The position numbers and the translations under genes were made by a program. Under the pieces are notes generated by a model that was not told where the DNA came from, did no database searches, and saw nothing but the letters and a program-made list of their open reading frames with translations. This document shows, piece by piece, positions 10,789 to 19,448 of a stretch of 64,000 nucleotides of DNA (position 1 is its first letter; each line of letters starts with the position of its first letter). Origin of the DNA: Microbacterium sp. SA39 (lineage in GTDB: Bacteria > Actinomycetota > Actinomycetes > Actinomycetales > Microbacteriaceae); contig NZ_JXRU01000029.1 of NCBI RefSeq assembly GCF_000967865.1, forward strand, positions 100,393 to 164,392. Reading direction: 5' to 3'.

Positions 10789-10813
10789 TTCCGCGCAGCG
10801 TCGCGGATAGTTC
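10770..10813 (+). repeat. 22-bp tandem duplication across the AraC stop codon
   Basis: Two adjacent copies of CGCGCAGCGTCGCGGATAGT plus TC (10770-10791 and 10792-10813). The stop TAG lies in the first copy, so the second is downstream of the gene. It looks like a recent slippage or duplication event. Confidence 0.8.
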
Positions 10814-11008
10814 CGAACAGAGCGTTTTCGCTCAATCCGCGCAGGTTCAGCGCACACTGCGCTGACTTCTTCCAATCGATGTTCTGGGCCATGACCCCAC
10901 CTCTACGTTGATGCCAACGAAGAGGCTCCTGGGGGATGCAGACAACGTGTCGCCTCTTCACCGACACAGCGGGCGACCGCATCTGCATTCAAGAGGGAGA
11001 ACGATCTC

Positions 11009-11554
11009 GTGACCGAAGAAATCAACACCAGCAAGGGCTTCTCGCGCCGCACCGTCGTCAAGGGCGCCGCATGGTCCGTTCCGGTTATCGCTGCCGCCGT
11101 GGCGACGCCGCTCGCCGCAGCGTCGCTCGCCGGTGACCTCACCGCAGCATTCAGCGGCCCGCTCGCGCTCAATCTGTCCCTGGGGCCGATCACGCTCGCG
11201 ACCGTCAACGCCGTGAACACCCTGACCATCACCAATGCGGGTCCGGCCGCCTCGCCCGTGGGTGCCACCGCGAACGTGCAGTACCTTCCCTCGCTGCTCA
11301 CGCTGAACATCGCGGCTGTGGGCGGTGTGACCGTCGCGGGCTCCGACGGAAACTTCACCCTCACCCTGCCGTCGATCGCGGCCGGCGACAGCCTCGTCAT
11401 CAACCTCGGTACGACGCTCGACACCTTGCTCGACCTCGGCCTGCTGACCTCGCTTGCCGGTGGCCCCGCGCAGACGATCTCCGCGACGCTCGGCGGAGAC
11501 GGCGTTCCCGGAAACAACACGGCCGTCGCGCCGATCGGCATCACGCTGCTCTGA
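11009..11554 (+). CDS. Tat-exported beta-rich surface protein A
   Basis: 181 aa. A twin-arginine signal (SRRTVVK, Arg13-Arg14, hydrophobic stretch to about residue 38, ending LAAAS) is followed by a 140-residue mature part rich in Gly, Thr, Leu and Val in short alternating strands, resembling Ig-like/DUF11 repeats. There are no cysteines. Residues 10-39 of the signal are identical to those of the next gene while the mature part differs. GTG start with GAGGGAGA upstream. Function unknown; likely a secreted or wall-associated structural protein. Confidence 0.75.
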   Translation: MTEEINTSKGFSRRTVVKGAAWSVPVIAAAVATPLAAASLAGDLTAAFSGPLALNLSLGPITLATVNAVNTLTITNAGPAASPVGATANVQYLPSLLTLNIAAVGGVTVAGSDGNFTLTLPSIAAGDSLVINLGTTLDTLLDLGLLTSLAGGPAQTISATLGGDGVPGNNTAVAPIGITLL

Positions 11555-11566
11555 GCTGACGCTCAC

Positions 11567-11632
11567 GCTCTGCGCGGCCACTGATGGGCCGCAGAGCCCC
11601 ATGAACGGTCGACCCTTCGGGGCTGGCCGTTC
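11567..11632 (+). terminator. Two consecutive hairpins between the Tat-protein genes
   Basis: GCTCTGC..GGCC (from 11567) pairs with GGCCGCAGAGC (to 11597) with a small bulge, then GAACGG...CCGTTC (11603-11632) encloses CCC-TTCG-GGG. No T-run follows, so it may be a processing or attenuation structure rather than a full terminator. Confidence 0.5.
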
Positions 11633-11672
11633 GTGTGCCATTCGACTGCTCACCCTCGCAAAAGGATCATCA

Positions 11673-12176
11673 ATGTCTGAAGAATTCCAGAAGAACAACG
11701 GCTTCTCGCGCCGCACCGTCGTCAAGGGTGCCGCCTGGTCGGTCCCGGTCATCGCCGCAGCTGTCGCCACCCCGCTCGCCGCGGCGTCCATCGTCGATGT
11801 CGGCGCATTCGCCCTGCGCGGCTCGTGCGGCACGCTCGGCTTGCTCGGCCCCGGCTTCACGCTGCAGGCGGGTCCGACGACTCCGTTGCCGGTCGGAACC
11901 ACCGTCACGATCACCGGTTCGGGCATCGCCAACATCGGCGTCTTCAGCGTGTCCGGTGGTACGGCGGATGTGGCCGTTCTGTCGGGTACGAGCCGCCAGA
12001 TCACCCTCACGTCCGCTCTGCCCGCCGGTGCGACGATCGCCTTCCGCACGACGCTGTCGATCTCGGTCGCATTCCAGCTCAACGCGGTCGCCACCCTCCC
12101 CACCGGATACTCCGGGTCGGGCGCGAAAACCGCCGGCAACGTCAGCTCGACGCTCATCCTCTGCTCGGCCAACTGA
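11673..12176 (+). CDS. Tat-exported beta-rich surface protein B
   Basis: 167 aa, starting after AAAGGATC. The Tat signal (SRRTVVKGAAWSVPVIAAA) is the same as in protein A, but the mature domain is different: GSCGTLGLLGPGFTLQ, then GTTVTITGSG and further alternating strands. It has exactly two cysteines, Cys52 and Cys164, near the two ends of the mature protein, suitable for one disulfide that ties the ends together. The following gene is a MauE-thioredoxin fusion that could form it. Function unknown. Confidence 0.75.
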   Translation: MSEEFQKNNGFSRRTVVKGAAWSVPVIAAAVATPLAAASIVDVGAFALRGSCGTLGLLGPGFTLQAGPTTPLPVGTTVTITGSGIANIGVFSVSGGTADVAVLSGTSRQITLTSALPAGATIAFRTTLSISVAFQLNAVATLPTGYSGSGAKTAGNVSSTLILCSAN

Positions 12177-12195
12177 TCGGCTGACCGAGGTACGG

Positions 12196-12227
12196 ACGGC
12201 CGGGCCCTTCGGGGTCCGGCCGTTCTC
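12196..12227 (+). terminator. GC-rich TTCG hairpin after Tat protein B
   Basis: ACGGCCGGGCCC (12196-12207), TTCG loop, GGGTCCGGCCGT (12212-12223), then TCTCTTCG. The stem lies 24 bp before the MauE fusion start, so it probably lowers rather than stops downstream transcription. Confidence 0.65.
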
Positions 12228-12251
12228 TTCGTCCGAGAGGAGAATGAGGCC

Positions 12252-13244
12252 ATGATGGTGTTCCTCGTGCCACTGCCGGTGCTGCTCGCCGTCGTCTTCG
12301 CGCTGAGCGTGATCGGAAAGCTGCGCGCTGCCGACCGCGGCAGCGCCGCATTCGACGCTCTCCGGATCCCTGTCCGCCATCCGGATGCCGCGGCGAAAGC
12401 TCTCATCGCCTTCGAAACCGTCGTGGCCCTCGGCCTGGTCGTGACCAGCGGAATCGTCTACGTCGCGTTCACGCTGGCTGCCGTCGCACTGACCGCGGGT
12501 CTGCTGATCGTGGTCGTGCGCGCGCACCGGCTCGGCGTGACCGATGATTGCGGATGCTTCGGCGACTTGCTCCCGGCGCGGATCGGCCCACGCCTGATCG
12601 TGCGCAACGTCGCGCTCACGGTGTCGGCTCTCGCTGCCTTCGGCGCGGCGTTCTTCATGTGGGGCATCGCCGGAGTGCGAGTGGGGCTGCCCGACATCCT
12701 CGCCTACGAGCCCTGGGCCGAAGTGGCGCTCTGGACCCTTGCCGGCTCTCTCCCGATCGCCGTGACGACGTGGTCGATCGCGCGCGCTGCCGTCCCTGCG
12801 GCGCCCGCCTCTCCCCCGGACGCACGGGGCGCTGGCGCAGTGGTACTCCCCGCGTCGGGCGAGGTCCTCGATCTGCTCGCCGCCGGCGCTCGCGCGCGGA
12901 TCGTCGTCTTCGTGTCTCCGGGCTGTCACGCCTGCGAGACGGCGCTCTCATCGATCCGCGCGGTGCACGAGCCTCTCGACTCCGTCGTCGACCTGTTCAT
13001 CGTTCAGCGTGCCGTCAGCGGCTCCACAGGCATCGAGTCAGCGCATGCGCTCCCCCGCACCGCTCGCTTCGCGCTCGACATCGGCGGCTCGCTCGGCGCT
13101 CAGCTCGACATCGGTGTCGGGACGCCCGTCGCCGCACTCATCGGGACAGATGGTTTCCAGGCGGGTCCGCTGGCAGTCGGGAGCGAGGAGATCGCGCAAC
13201 TGGTGGCCAGCATCCTCGCGCTCGCTGAAGCTGCTCCGTCCTGA
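12252..13244 (+). CDS. MauE-family membrane protein fused to a thioredoxin-like domain
   Basis: 330 aa. Residues 1-190 contain four to five transmembrane helices and the DDCGCFGDL motif (Cys100, Cys102) of MauE/DoxX-like proteins, which support disulfide formation outside the membrane. Residues 195-330 form a thioredoxin/TlpA-like domain with SPGCHACE, a CXXC active site at about 225-228. One polypeptide thus joins membrane redox partner and thiol oxidoreductase. AGAGGAGAATGAGG upstream of ATG 12252 supports the start. Its neighbour, Tat protein B, is the obvious candidate client. Confidence 0.82.
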   Translation: MMVFLVPLPVLLAVVFALSVIGKLRAADRGSAAFDALRIPVRHPDAAAKALIAFETVVALGLVVTSGIVYVAFTLAAVALTAGLLIVVVRAHRLGVTDDCGCFGDLLPARIGPRLIVRNVALTVSALAAFGAAFFMWGIAGVRVGLPDILAYEPWAEVALWTLAGSLPIAVTTWSIARAAVPAAPASPPDARGAGAVVLPASGEVLDLLAAGARARIVVFVSPGCHACETALSSIRAVHEPLDSVVDLFIVQRAVSGSTGIESAHALPRTARFALDIGGSLGAQLDIGVGTPVAALIGTDGFQAGPLAVGSEEIAQLVASILALAEAAPS

Positions 13245-13253
13245 GCCCGTCAG

Positions 13254-14321
13254 TCAGCCCGCGGGCCGAAGCGCCTTCGGCCGGCCCGTGAGCCAGCCCA
13301 TCACCCACTCGACGGGGCCAGTCCCGATGAAGCGCCACCACAGCCACCCCACGAGGATCATGCCCGGCACGATGACCAGCCAGCCCGCGTAGACGTTCTC
13401 GGCGGGTCGTCCGTAGGCGTTGTTCCAGAGCGCGATGAGGCCGACATGCAGCAGGTAGAGCGAGAGAGCCACTTGGCCGCACGCGCGGAGGGGTACGAAC
13501 ACGACGGCCCAGAACCGCTCGGCTCGTTCCCGCCGCACCGTCGCCGCCAGAACCACGCAGACATAGACGGCGAACACGAGACCGACATCCTTCAGCGTGT
13601 CGAGGTAGTCACCGGACTGCACGGTGCCGAGACGCTGCCCGACTCCCCACGACACATAGGCCAGAGGGGCCACCGCGGCCATCGCCCACAGCAGACGGTC
13701 CCGTTTCATGCCGTGCCGGATGAGGAGTGCTCCGATGAGGAACATGGGCAGGAGATTCACCACCCGGTACTGCGGGCCGAGGAACAGCCAGAACATCGGC
13801 TCGCGGATCACCGGCGGGGCCATGTAGACCCAGATCCACGTACGGGCGGCAGCCACGAGCGGCTGGCTCACGACGAGGATCAGCACGGTCAGCGCGATGA
13901 CGATCGGCGTGCGGGCGAGCAGGATCGGCGCCCCGATGATGATGAGCAGGCCCAGGTAGGAGAGGATGACGGCGACCCAGGAGCCCCAGGAGATCATCCA
14001 GACGCCCAGGACGACGAGGAAGAGGCCGCGCAGCGTATGCTGCAGGAGCGTCATGCCCACGCGTCCGCCGCGCCGCCAGACGAGTTCGGCCGACATGCCC
14101 ATCACGAGGGCGAAGAGCGGCGATGCCACGTCGCTGAAGTTCGCCGTGATGAAGCTCACCGCCCACGGGACGTTCGGCAGGAAGGCTGCCGCGTGCGCGA
14201 TGAGCATGGCGATGATCGCGAAGCCCCGGAGGACGTCGGGAATGAGCAGACGGCTCGGACCGGTCCTGGGGCGCAGCCGTGGCTCCGAAGGCGCAGCAGT
14301 TCTCGCGGAATATTGGTCCAT
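13254..14321 (-). CDS. Membrane acyltransferase-like protein (DUF418/DUF1624 type)
   Basis: 355 aa with ten or so transmembrane segments. The opening LLIPDVLRGFAIIAMLIAHA and the late ACGQVALSLYLLHV match the DUF1624/DUF418 (YeiB-like) membrane acyltransferase-like group, expected to act on sugars or lipids at the membrane; the substrate is not known. ATG 14321 follows TACTGT (14328-14333) by six bases. Position in the island suggests acyl decoration of the polysaccharide, which is inference. Confidence 0.8.
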   Translation of the reverse strand: MDQYSARTAAPSEPRLRPRTGPSRLLIPDVLRGFAIIAMLIAHAAAFLPNVPWAVSFITANFSDVASPLFALVMGMSAELVWRRGGRVGMTLLQHTLRGLFLVVLGVWMISWGSWVAVILSYLGLLIIIGAPILLARTPIVIALTVLILVVSQPLVAAARTWIWVYMAPPVIREPMFWLFLGPQYRVVNLLPMFLIGALLIRHGMKRDRLLWAMAAVAPLAYVSWGVGQRLGTVQSGDYLDTLKDVGLVFAVYVCVVLAATVRRERAERFWAVVFVPLRACGQVALSLYLLHVGLIALWNNAYGRPAENVYAGWLVIVPGMILVGWLWWRFIGTGPVEWVMGWLTGRPKALRPAG

Positions 14322-14370
14322 TCCCTGACAGTATTGGGTGAACCCCCGCGCGCGCGACCTGGAGACCGAG

Positions 14371-15051
14371 ATGACGACGGCAGAAGCTCCCGCTCCCCGA
14401 CATCGCCGCCGCGGAGGAGTCTGGATCAACGTCGCACTCGCGCTGGCTCTCACGGCGATCATCGTCGCATTCCTCGGCCAACCGTCCTCCGGATCGATGT
14501 CTCCGACGCTGGAGCCCGGTGATCGGCTCATCGTGAACCGCCTCGCCTTCGTGGGATCCGACCCCGCCCCCGGCGACATCGTCGTGTTCCGCCCCGATGA
14601 GAGTTGGGGCGAGAAGCCCGTCGCCGGCAACTGGTTCACCGGCGGGCTGCAGTGGGTCGGCGAGACCACGGGCATCCGTCCCTACGTGCTGGTGAAGCGA
14701 GTGATCGCCGGCGAGGGACAGGCCGTGGAGTGCTGTGATGCCGACGGGAGAGTGCTCGTCGACGGCGAGCCCCTCGACGAGCCGTACGTCGTGAAGGACC
14801 TTCCCTTCGTCAGCGGCGAGCTGGACTGCGACTCGATGCCGATGTCGACGCGGTGCTTCGCCGAGGTGACCGTGCCCGAGGACGCCTACCTCGTGCTCGG
14901 AGACAACAGAGCGAATTCCGCCGACTCCGTTTTCCTGTGCCGCGGCGTCGCCGATCCCGACGACGGATGCTGGCGCTGGATGCAGCGCGCCGCGGTGTTC
15001 GGGAAGGCCGGCCCGATTCTGTGGCCACTGTCTCGGTGGGGCGGGCCGTAG
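14371..15051 (+). CDS. lepB: Signal peptidase I
   Basis: Cleaves signal peptides of exported proteins. 226 aa with one N-terminal transmembrane helix (about 17-36), the catalytic serine in SGSMSPTL (Ser42), the catalytic lysine in VLVKRVIAG (Lys109) and the GDNRANSADS box. There are several cysteines, including CC in AVECCDADG, which is unusual for this family. I take ATG 14371, preceded by GGAGACCGAG; a GTG at 14338 is an alternative. As an extra, cluster-borne copy it may process the local Tat proteins; this is inference. Confidence 0.9.
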   Translation: MTTAEAPAPRHRRRGGVWINVALALALTAIIVAFLGQPSSGSMSPTLEPGDRLIVNRLAFVGSDPAPGDIVVFRPDESWGEKPVAGNWFTGGLQWVGETTGIRPYVLVKRVIAGEGQAVECCDADGRVLVDGEPLDEPYVVKDLPFVSGELDCDSMPMSTRCFAEVTVPEDAYLVLGDNRANSADSVFLCRGVADPDDGCWRWMQRAAVFGKAGPILWPLSRWGGP

Positions 15052-15061
15052 GCGCTGTCGG

Positions 15062-16921
15062 TCAGCCGCAGCCCGGCGTCTCCAGGGTCACCGGGGTCGC
15101 ACGGACCATCGGGGTCGTCCAGACGTCGTAGGGGCCGTAGTCCGCGCCGGTGGTGCCTTCGGCCCCCGTCATGCTGACCGTGATCGTGGCGGCCGTCTGC
15201 GGCGGAGTGACGACGTTGATGCGCACGACGGATCGCCCGAGATGCGTGCCCTCTGCGACGAGCGTGAAGCTCTCCGCCCCTGCGACGTTCCACGAGGCGA
15301 TCGATGCGCCTACCGGCGCATAGACGACGACATCTGTCGCGAGGTAGCCGGGCTCGAAGTGCGGCCCCGTGATGAAGTAGGGCAGAGCATCCGCCTGATC
15401 CGGCGTGATGTTGTTGACGAAAGTGATCGTCTGGTTGAAGGTCGGAGAGCCGGATGCCGTGCACTGGTCGCTGCTCGCCATAACGCTGGCGTCCGCGTAG
15501 TAATCGGTCTTCGCGCCCGTGGTGTCGTTGAAGTAGACACCGGCGATCGTGCGGTCGTCGTTCGTCGTCGGAAGCGTGCCTGCGAGCCTCGTTCCCGACA
15601 TCATCGCCTCGATGTCGGGATTCGACGACCAGATCTTCATCCGGCTCTCGTCGCTCGCCTGGCGGAAGGCGTCGAACAGGGCGAGAGGATTGTCGACACC
15701 CGTGGTGAGCTTGGCGAAGATCTGTGCAGCCGCCGACGCGAAGAAGAGGTCCTGAGCCGAAGCATCGACGACTTTGCCATCGATCTCTCCGTACTTGAAA
15801 TACACCTCGTTCAGAAGCAGAGACACGGCGTTCTCACTGGTGAGCGTCTCGCCCGTGGCGAGGGGAATCGCCCCTGTCGCGTTCAGGATGTAGCTCAGGG
15901 CGACCGGATCGGTGGAAATCACGTCGTCAAACGGCGGGAGACCCTCATCGGCCCACCAGGCGCGCATGATCTCGACCGTCGACGGGAAGTTCGGCGTTGC
16001 CGTCATGTTGGGGATCCAGCGCCCGATGATGTCGGAGTAAAGACTCTCCGTTTCCGCATCGAGTGGAGTGATGCTCTCCGGCCGCGCATTGGCGAACTGA
16101 ACGCTGGTTGCCTGGGTCGTGAGCTCGATGCGGCCATCGGTCGCCGTGACAAGCGCCAATGCAGCGGGGTTGCCGCCGGATGCCCGGAGTTCTGAGTTCC
16201 CCTGGAACATGAGCAAGTATGTCCTCGGCGTCCCCTCCCCTAGAGCCGCCGGGAGGACCTTGAGGATGGGCGACAGCGTACCGAGGGTGTCGTCGACACC
16301 GGAGACCGCCTCGTCCAACGTGCTCAACGCATCTGTGACCTGCGGCAGAAGGAACGTGCGGTCGGCGGCCTCGATCCGTTCACTGACGCCGGCGAATGTA
16401 CTGGCTCCTTCGGAGACGACCTCCTCGAGCCCGTGCACGGCTGCAAGATCAATGGCGCCATTCACAGGTCGGAAAGCAGCGAGGTCCAGGTTCGGCAGCG
16501 ATTCCACCGCAAAGTCGGCGACCTCGTCGATGCTCTCCGCGGCGGCTCGGACCGCAGTGAGGTTCTGCCCGACGACGGGGATCCATTCTGCGATCCGCCA
16601 ATCCATTCCTTTGGTCTGAGCGACGGCGCGCACAGAAAGCTGCTTGAGCGCAGCAGCATCCGCCGCGGCTCCCTCGGTCTCGCCTGCTACGACCTTCGCA
16701 GGCATACCGCTCGCGATGGGAACGGCCGGCGTCAGCGAGTCACGCACGGTGAGCGCTTTCGACGCGGCCACGGCGGCGAGCGCGACGACGGCAACGAAGA
16801 ACAGCACCAGCACCCCCACGACGATCCACGCCACCCTGCGGCGGGTTCGCTTCGACTCGGATCGGCCTACGTCCGCGCGCAAACGGGCGCGGCTCTGGTG
16901 CGGAGTGGACATCCATCCCAT
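15062..16921 (-). CDS. DUF4012-domain membrane-anchored protein
   Basis: 619 aa. A basic cytoplasmic N-terminus, one transmembrane helix (about 31-55) and a large external part. NSELRASGGNPAALALVTATDGRIEL near the middle is the signature of DUF4012, found in actinobacterial exopolysaccharide regions and with no known activity. It may act at the cell surface in polymer attachment or assembly. AGGGAA precedes ATG 16921; ATG 16912 is possible. It is divergent from the nucleotidyltransferase-family gene. Confidence 0.88.
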   Translation of the reverse strand: MGWMSTPHQSRARLRADVGRSESKRTRRRVAWIVVGVLVLFFVAVVALAAVAASKALTVRDSLTPAVPIASGMPAKVVAGETEGAAADAAALKQLSVRAVAQTKGMDWRIAEWIPVVGQNLTAVRAAAESIDEVADFAVESLPNLDLAAFRPVNGAIDLAAVHGLEEVVSEGASTFAGVSERIEAADRTFLLPQVTDALSTLDEAVSGVDDTLGTLSPILKVLPAALGEGTPRTYLLMFQGNSELRASGGNPAALALVTATDGRIELTTQATSVQFANARPESITPLDAETESLYSDIIGRWIPNMTATPNFPSTVEIMRAWWADEGLPPFDDVISTDPVALSYILNATGAIPLATGETLTSENAVSLLLNEVYFKYGEIDGKVVDASAQDLFFASAAAQIFAKLTTGVDNPLALFDAFRQASDESRMKIWSSNPDIEAMMSGTRLAGTLPTTNDDRTIAGVYFNDTTGAKTDYYADASVMASSDQCTASGSPTFNQTITFVNNITPDQADALPYFITGPHFEPGYLATDVVVYAPVGASIASWNVAGAESFTLVAEGTHLGRSVVRINVVTPPQTAATITVSMTGAEGTTGADYGPYDVWTTPMVRATPVTLETPGCG

Positions 16922-16969
16922 TCAACCGCAGTTCCCTGAATGCCGCGTGCCCGCGGGCGGTCTGCCAGA

Positions 16970-18112
16970 ATGACGCTTGTGTCTTCTTGGGTTGCGATCT
17001 GCTTCGGTGCGCTTGACGTCCGATCACACGAGCTCGCAGCCGGCACCTTCGAGATCATCGTGACGCCGACGACCCCCGGCGAGCCGCTCATGCTCCACGG
17101 CGAAGGCGCCCGTCTCTGGCAGAGCATCATCGCCGCGCCCATGGCGGATGAGAATCTCTCGGGCGACGAGCGCGGCATCATCGCGGACATGGAACTGATG
17201 GGCATCGCTTCGAGTGAAGTGGATCATCATTCTCGCGTCGATCACCTTGCAGCACCCTGGCTCACAGCACCGCTGCACGAGCTGGTTTACGCGCTGCTGG
17301 CGCGCGTCGCAGAGGAGATCGGCACACGAATTCTGTTCATCAAGGGGCCGACACTCCACGCGCAGGGTCTTCGAGACCGCGTGCACTCCGGAGACGTCGA
17401 CTGCTGGGTTGAACCCGGCGCGGAGACGCGCTTCGCGCGCGCAATGCAGCAGTGGGGCTGGGCGCCGGCGTTCTCCGCTTTCACCGGCACGCGTGTACTT
17501 CATTCACTGACGCTGCGCGCGAGTGAATGGGGGTGCGCGGTCGACGTACATTCTTGGTTCCCTGGAATCACCCTGTCACCTGCCGAGGCATTCGAGTCCG
17601 CTTATACGGCCACGGAACTGAGAGAGTTCGCGGGATTGAAGGTGCGCACCCCCACGCGCGATGTGCACAGCGTAATCAGCGCGCTGAACGAGGTCAGGCC
17701 GTTGCGCGGCGAACTGCCGTCACGCTCAAAGGTCGAGGCTGCAGCGAAGATCCTCAAGAACGGCGGCGAATCGTCGATCGAGGTGGCCGAGCGCTTTGGT
17801 GCTGAGTATGCCCTGGCGGACGCTCTTGCCCTGGCGTTCCCTGATCGAGCCTTCGACTTCTCGAACGCGCGTGTGCCGCTCGACTGGCGTTGGAGACTCC
17901 AACGCCACCCTCTTCGTGTCTACTGGGCCGCCCTCAGCATCGTTCCGCTCAGACGGCGGCCCCGCACTATCTTTCGGATTCTGTGGCCCACGGCCGAGAG
18001 CCTCCGGTCGGGCCCCGTGTCCGAGCGCGGACGCACCATCGGTTTGCGAGCGCTCCGGCTTCATCGTTTGAGGGTCGGTCTCAAGCAGATTCGATCGAAA
18101 GTCATCCGCTGA
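16970..18112 (+). CDS. PqqD-like N-terminus fused to nucleotidyltransferase-family protein
   Basis: About 380 aa. Residues 1-85 resemble a PqqD domain (LHGEGARLWQSI and a following helical region). Residues 100-330 resemble the NTP_transf_5 family: LFIKGPTLHAQG, then SGDVDCWV carrying the GDxD metal motif. Such proteins are known beside HprK-like/PqqD proteins in exopolysaccharide loci, but no reaction is established. Starts at 16940, 16970 (ATG) and 16979 (GTG, seven bases after CAGAAT) are all possible. Shares its PqqD-like unit with the gene at 8466. Confidence 0.75.
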   Translation: MTLVSSWVAICFGALDVRSHELAAGTFEIIVTPTTPGEPLMLHGEGARLWQSIIAAPMADENLSGDERGIIADMELMGIASSEVDHHSRVDHLAAPWLTAPLHELVYALLARVAEEIGTRILFIKGPTLHAQGLRDRVHSGDVDCWVEPGAETRFARAMQQWGWAPAFSAFTGTRVLHSLTLRASEWGCAVDVHSWFPGITLSPAEAFESAYTATELREFAGLKVRTPTRDVHSVISALNEVRPLRGELPSRSKVEAAAKILKNGGESSIEVAERFGAEYALADALALAFPDRAFDFSNARVPLDWRWRLQRHPLRVYWAALSIVPLRRRPRTIFRILWPTAESLRSGPVSERGRTIGLRALRLHRLRVGLKQIRSKVIR

Positions 18113-18134
18113 ACGCGCTCGCCCGTTACGCCTC

Positions 18135-19448
18135 CTAGGGACGTCCCATACCTCGATACGTCCAGCCGCTGGCACGCCAGCGCACCGGGTCGAGAGCGTT
18201 CCGGCCATCAATGATGTGCGGCCGCGCGACGAGCGAGGACGCATCACGCGGATCGATATCACGGTACTCCTGCCACTCCGTGACGAGAACCACGAGTTCT
18301 GCGTCGCGCAACGCGTCCCGCAACGACGGTACATACGACAGCTGCGGGTGACGGCGGCGGGCATTCTCGATGCCCTCGGGGTCGGTCGCGACGACGTCGG
18401 CACCCAGTCCCTTCAGTTGTACGGCCACGTCGAGCGCTGGGGAGTCACGGACGTCATCGGAGTTCGGCTTGAAGGAGACGCCGAGGATCACGATTCGTCG
18501 CTCATTGACCGAACCACCAAGGGCCTCGACGGCGAGGTCTACTACACGTTGGCGCTGGCGGAGATTGATAGCGTCAACCTCGTTCAGGAATGCGAGGGAA
18601 CTCCCCTTGCCCAGCTCCTCCGCACGCGCCGCAAACGCCCGGATGTCCTTCGGTAGGCAACCTCCCCCGAATCCGACACCAGCGTTGAGGAATCGACGCC
18701 CGATTCGAGCATCCTGACCGATTGCATCGGCAAGCGCCGTGATATCGGCGCCCGCCACATCGGCGATCTCGCTGATGGCGTTGATGAAGCTGATCTTGGT
18801 CGCGAGGAAGGCGTTTGCGGACACCTTCACCAGCTCGGACGTGGCATAGTCGGTCACGATACGAGGCGTTCCCGTAGAAATCGCGGCGTGGTAAACGGCA
18901 TCCAGGCGCTCAGCATCCTCGCGGCCCTGATCTCCGGCTACGACGCCGTAGACGAGACGGTCGGGCTCCAGGGTGTCCTTGATCGCGAAGCCCTCCCGGA
19001 GGAACTCGGGGTTCCACGCGAGCGAGACCGTCTCGCCATGCGCCGGCAACTGCGCCGCAAGCCGCTGCGCTGTACCAACCGGCACGGTGCTCTTACCGAC
19101 GATCAACGAGCCGGACTTCGCGACGCCGAGTATCGTCGCGAACGCGGCGTCCACATACGTCAGGTCTGCGGCGTGCGCACCCGGCTTCTGCGGGGTGCCC
19201 ACCGCCAGGAAATGCACATCGGCATCGGCGGCAGACGTCGGCGAGGTTGTGAACTGCAGACGACCGGAAGCGAGGCCGCGCTCGAGGAGCTGATCGAGTT
19301 CCGGTTCGAAGAAGGGTGCCTTGCCGTCGGCGAGGAGCGCGATCCTGTCTGCATCTACGTCTACGCCGACCACGTCATGACCGAGCTCTGCCATCGCCAC
19401 CGCGTGCACAGCTCCGAGGTACCCACACCCGATAACCGAGATCTTCAT
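18135..19448 (-). CDS. ugd: UDP-glucose 6-dehydrogenase
   Basis: Oxidises UDP-glucose to UDP-glucuronate, a precursor of acidic polysaccharide. 437 aa with the NAD-binding GCGYLGAVHA at 8-17, VGKSTVPVGT, and the active-site cysteine in GFGGGCLPKD at about 258-267, followed by the C-terminal UDP-binding domain (VILGVSFKPNSDDVRDSPAL). AGGAAGAGG lies upstream of ATG 19448. It converges on the nucleotidyltransferase-family gene. A related family member using UDP-ManNAc is less likely given the sequence around the cysteine. Confidence 0.93.
   Translation of the reverse strand: MKISVIGCGYLGAVHAVAMAELGHDVVGVDVDADRIALLADGKAPFFEPELDQLLERGLASGRLQFTTSPTSAADADVHFLAVGTPQKPGAHAADLTYVDAAFATILGVAKSGSLIVGKSTVPVGTAQRLAAQLPAHGETVSLAWNPEFLREGFAIKDTLEPDRLVYGVVAGDQGREDAERLDAVYHAAISTGTPRIVTDYATSELVKVSANAFLATKISFINAISEIADVAGADITALADAIGQDARIGRRFLNAGVGFGGGCLPKDIRAFAARAEELGKGSSLAFLNEVDAINLRQRQRVVDLAVEALGGSVNERRIVILGVSFKPNSDDVRDSPALDVAVQLKGLGADVVATDPEGIENARRRHPQLSYVPSLRDALRDAELVVLVTEWQEYRDIDPRDASSLVARPHIIDGRNALDPVRWRASGWTYRGMGRP

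Noticed and set aside
14338..14370. GTG 14338 as start of signal peptidase I
   Set aside because: No ribosome-binding site or clean -10 spacing, whereas ATG 14371 has GGAG eight bases upstream; the extra 11 residues have no family support.
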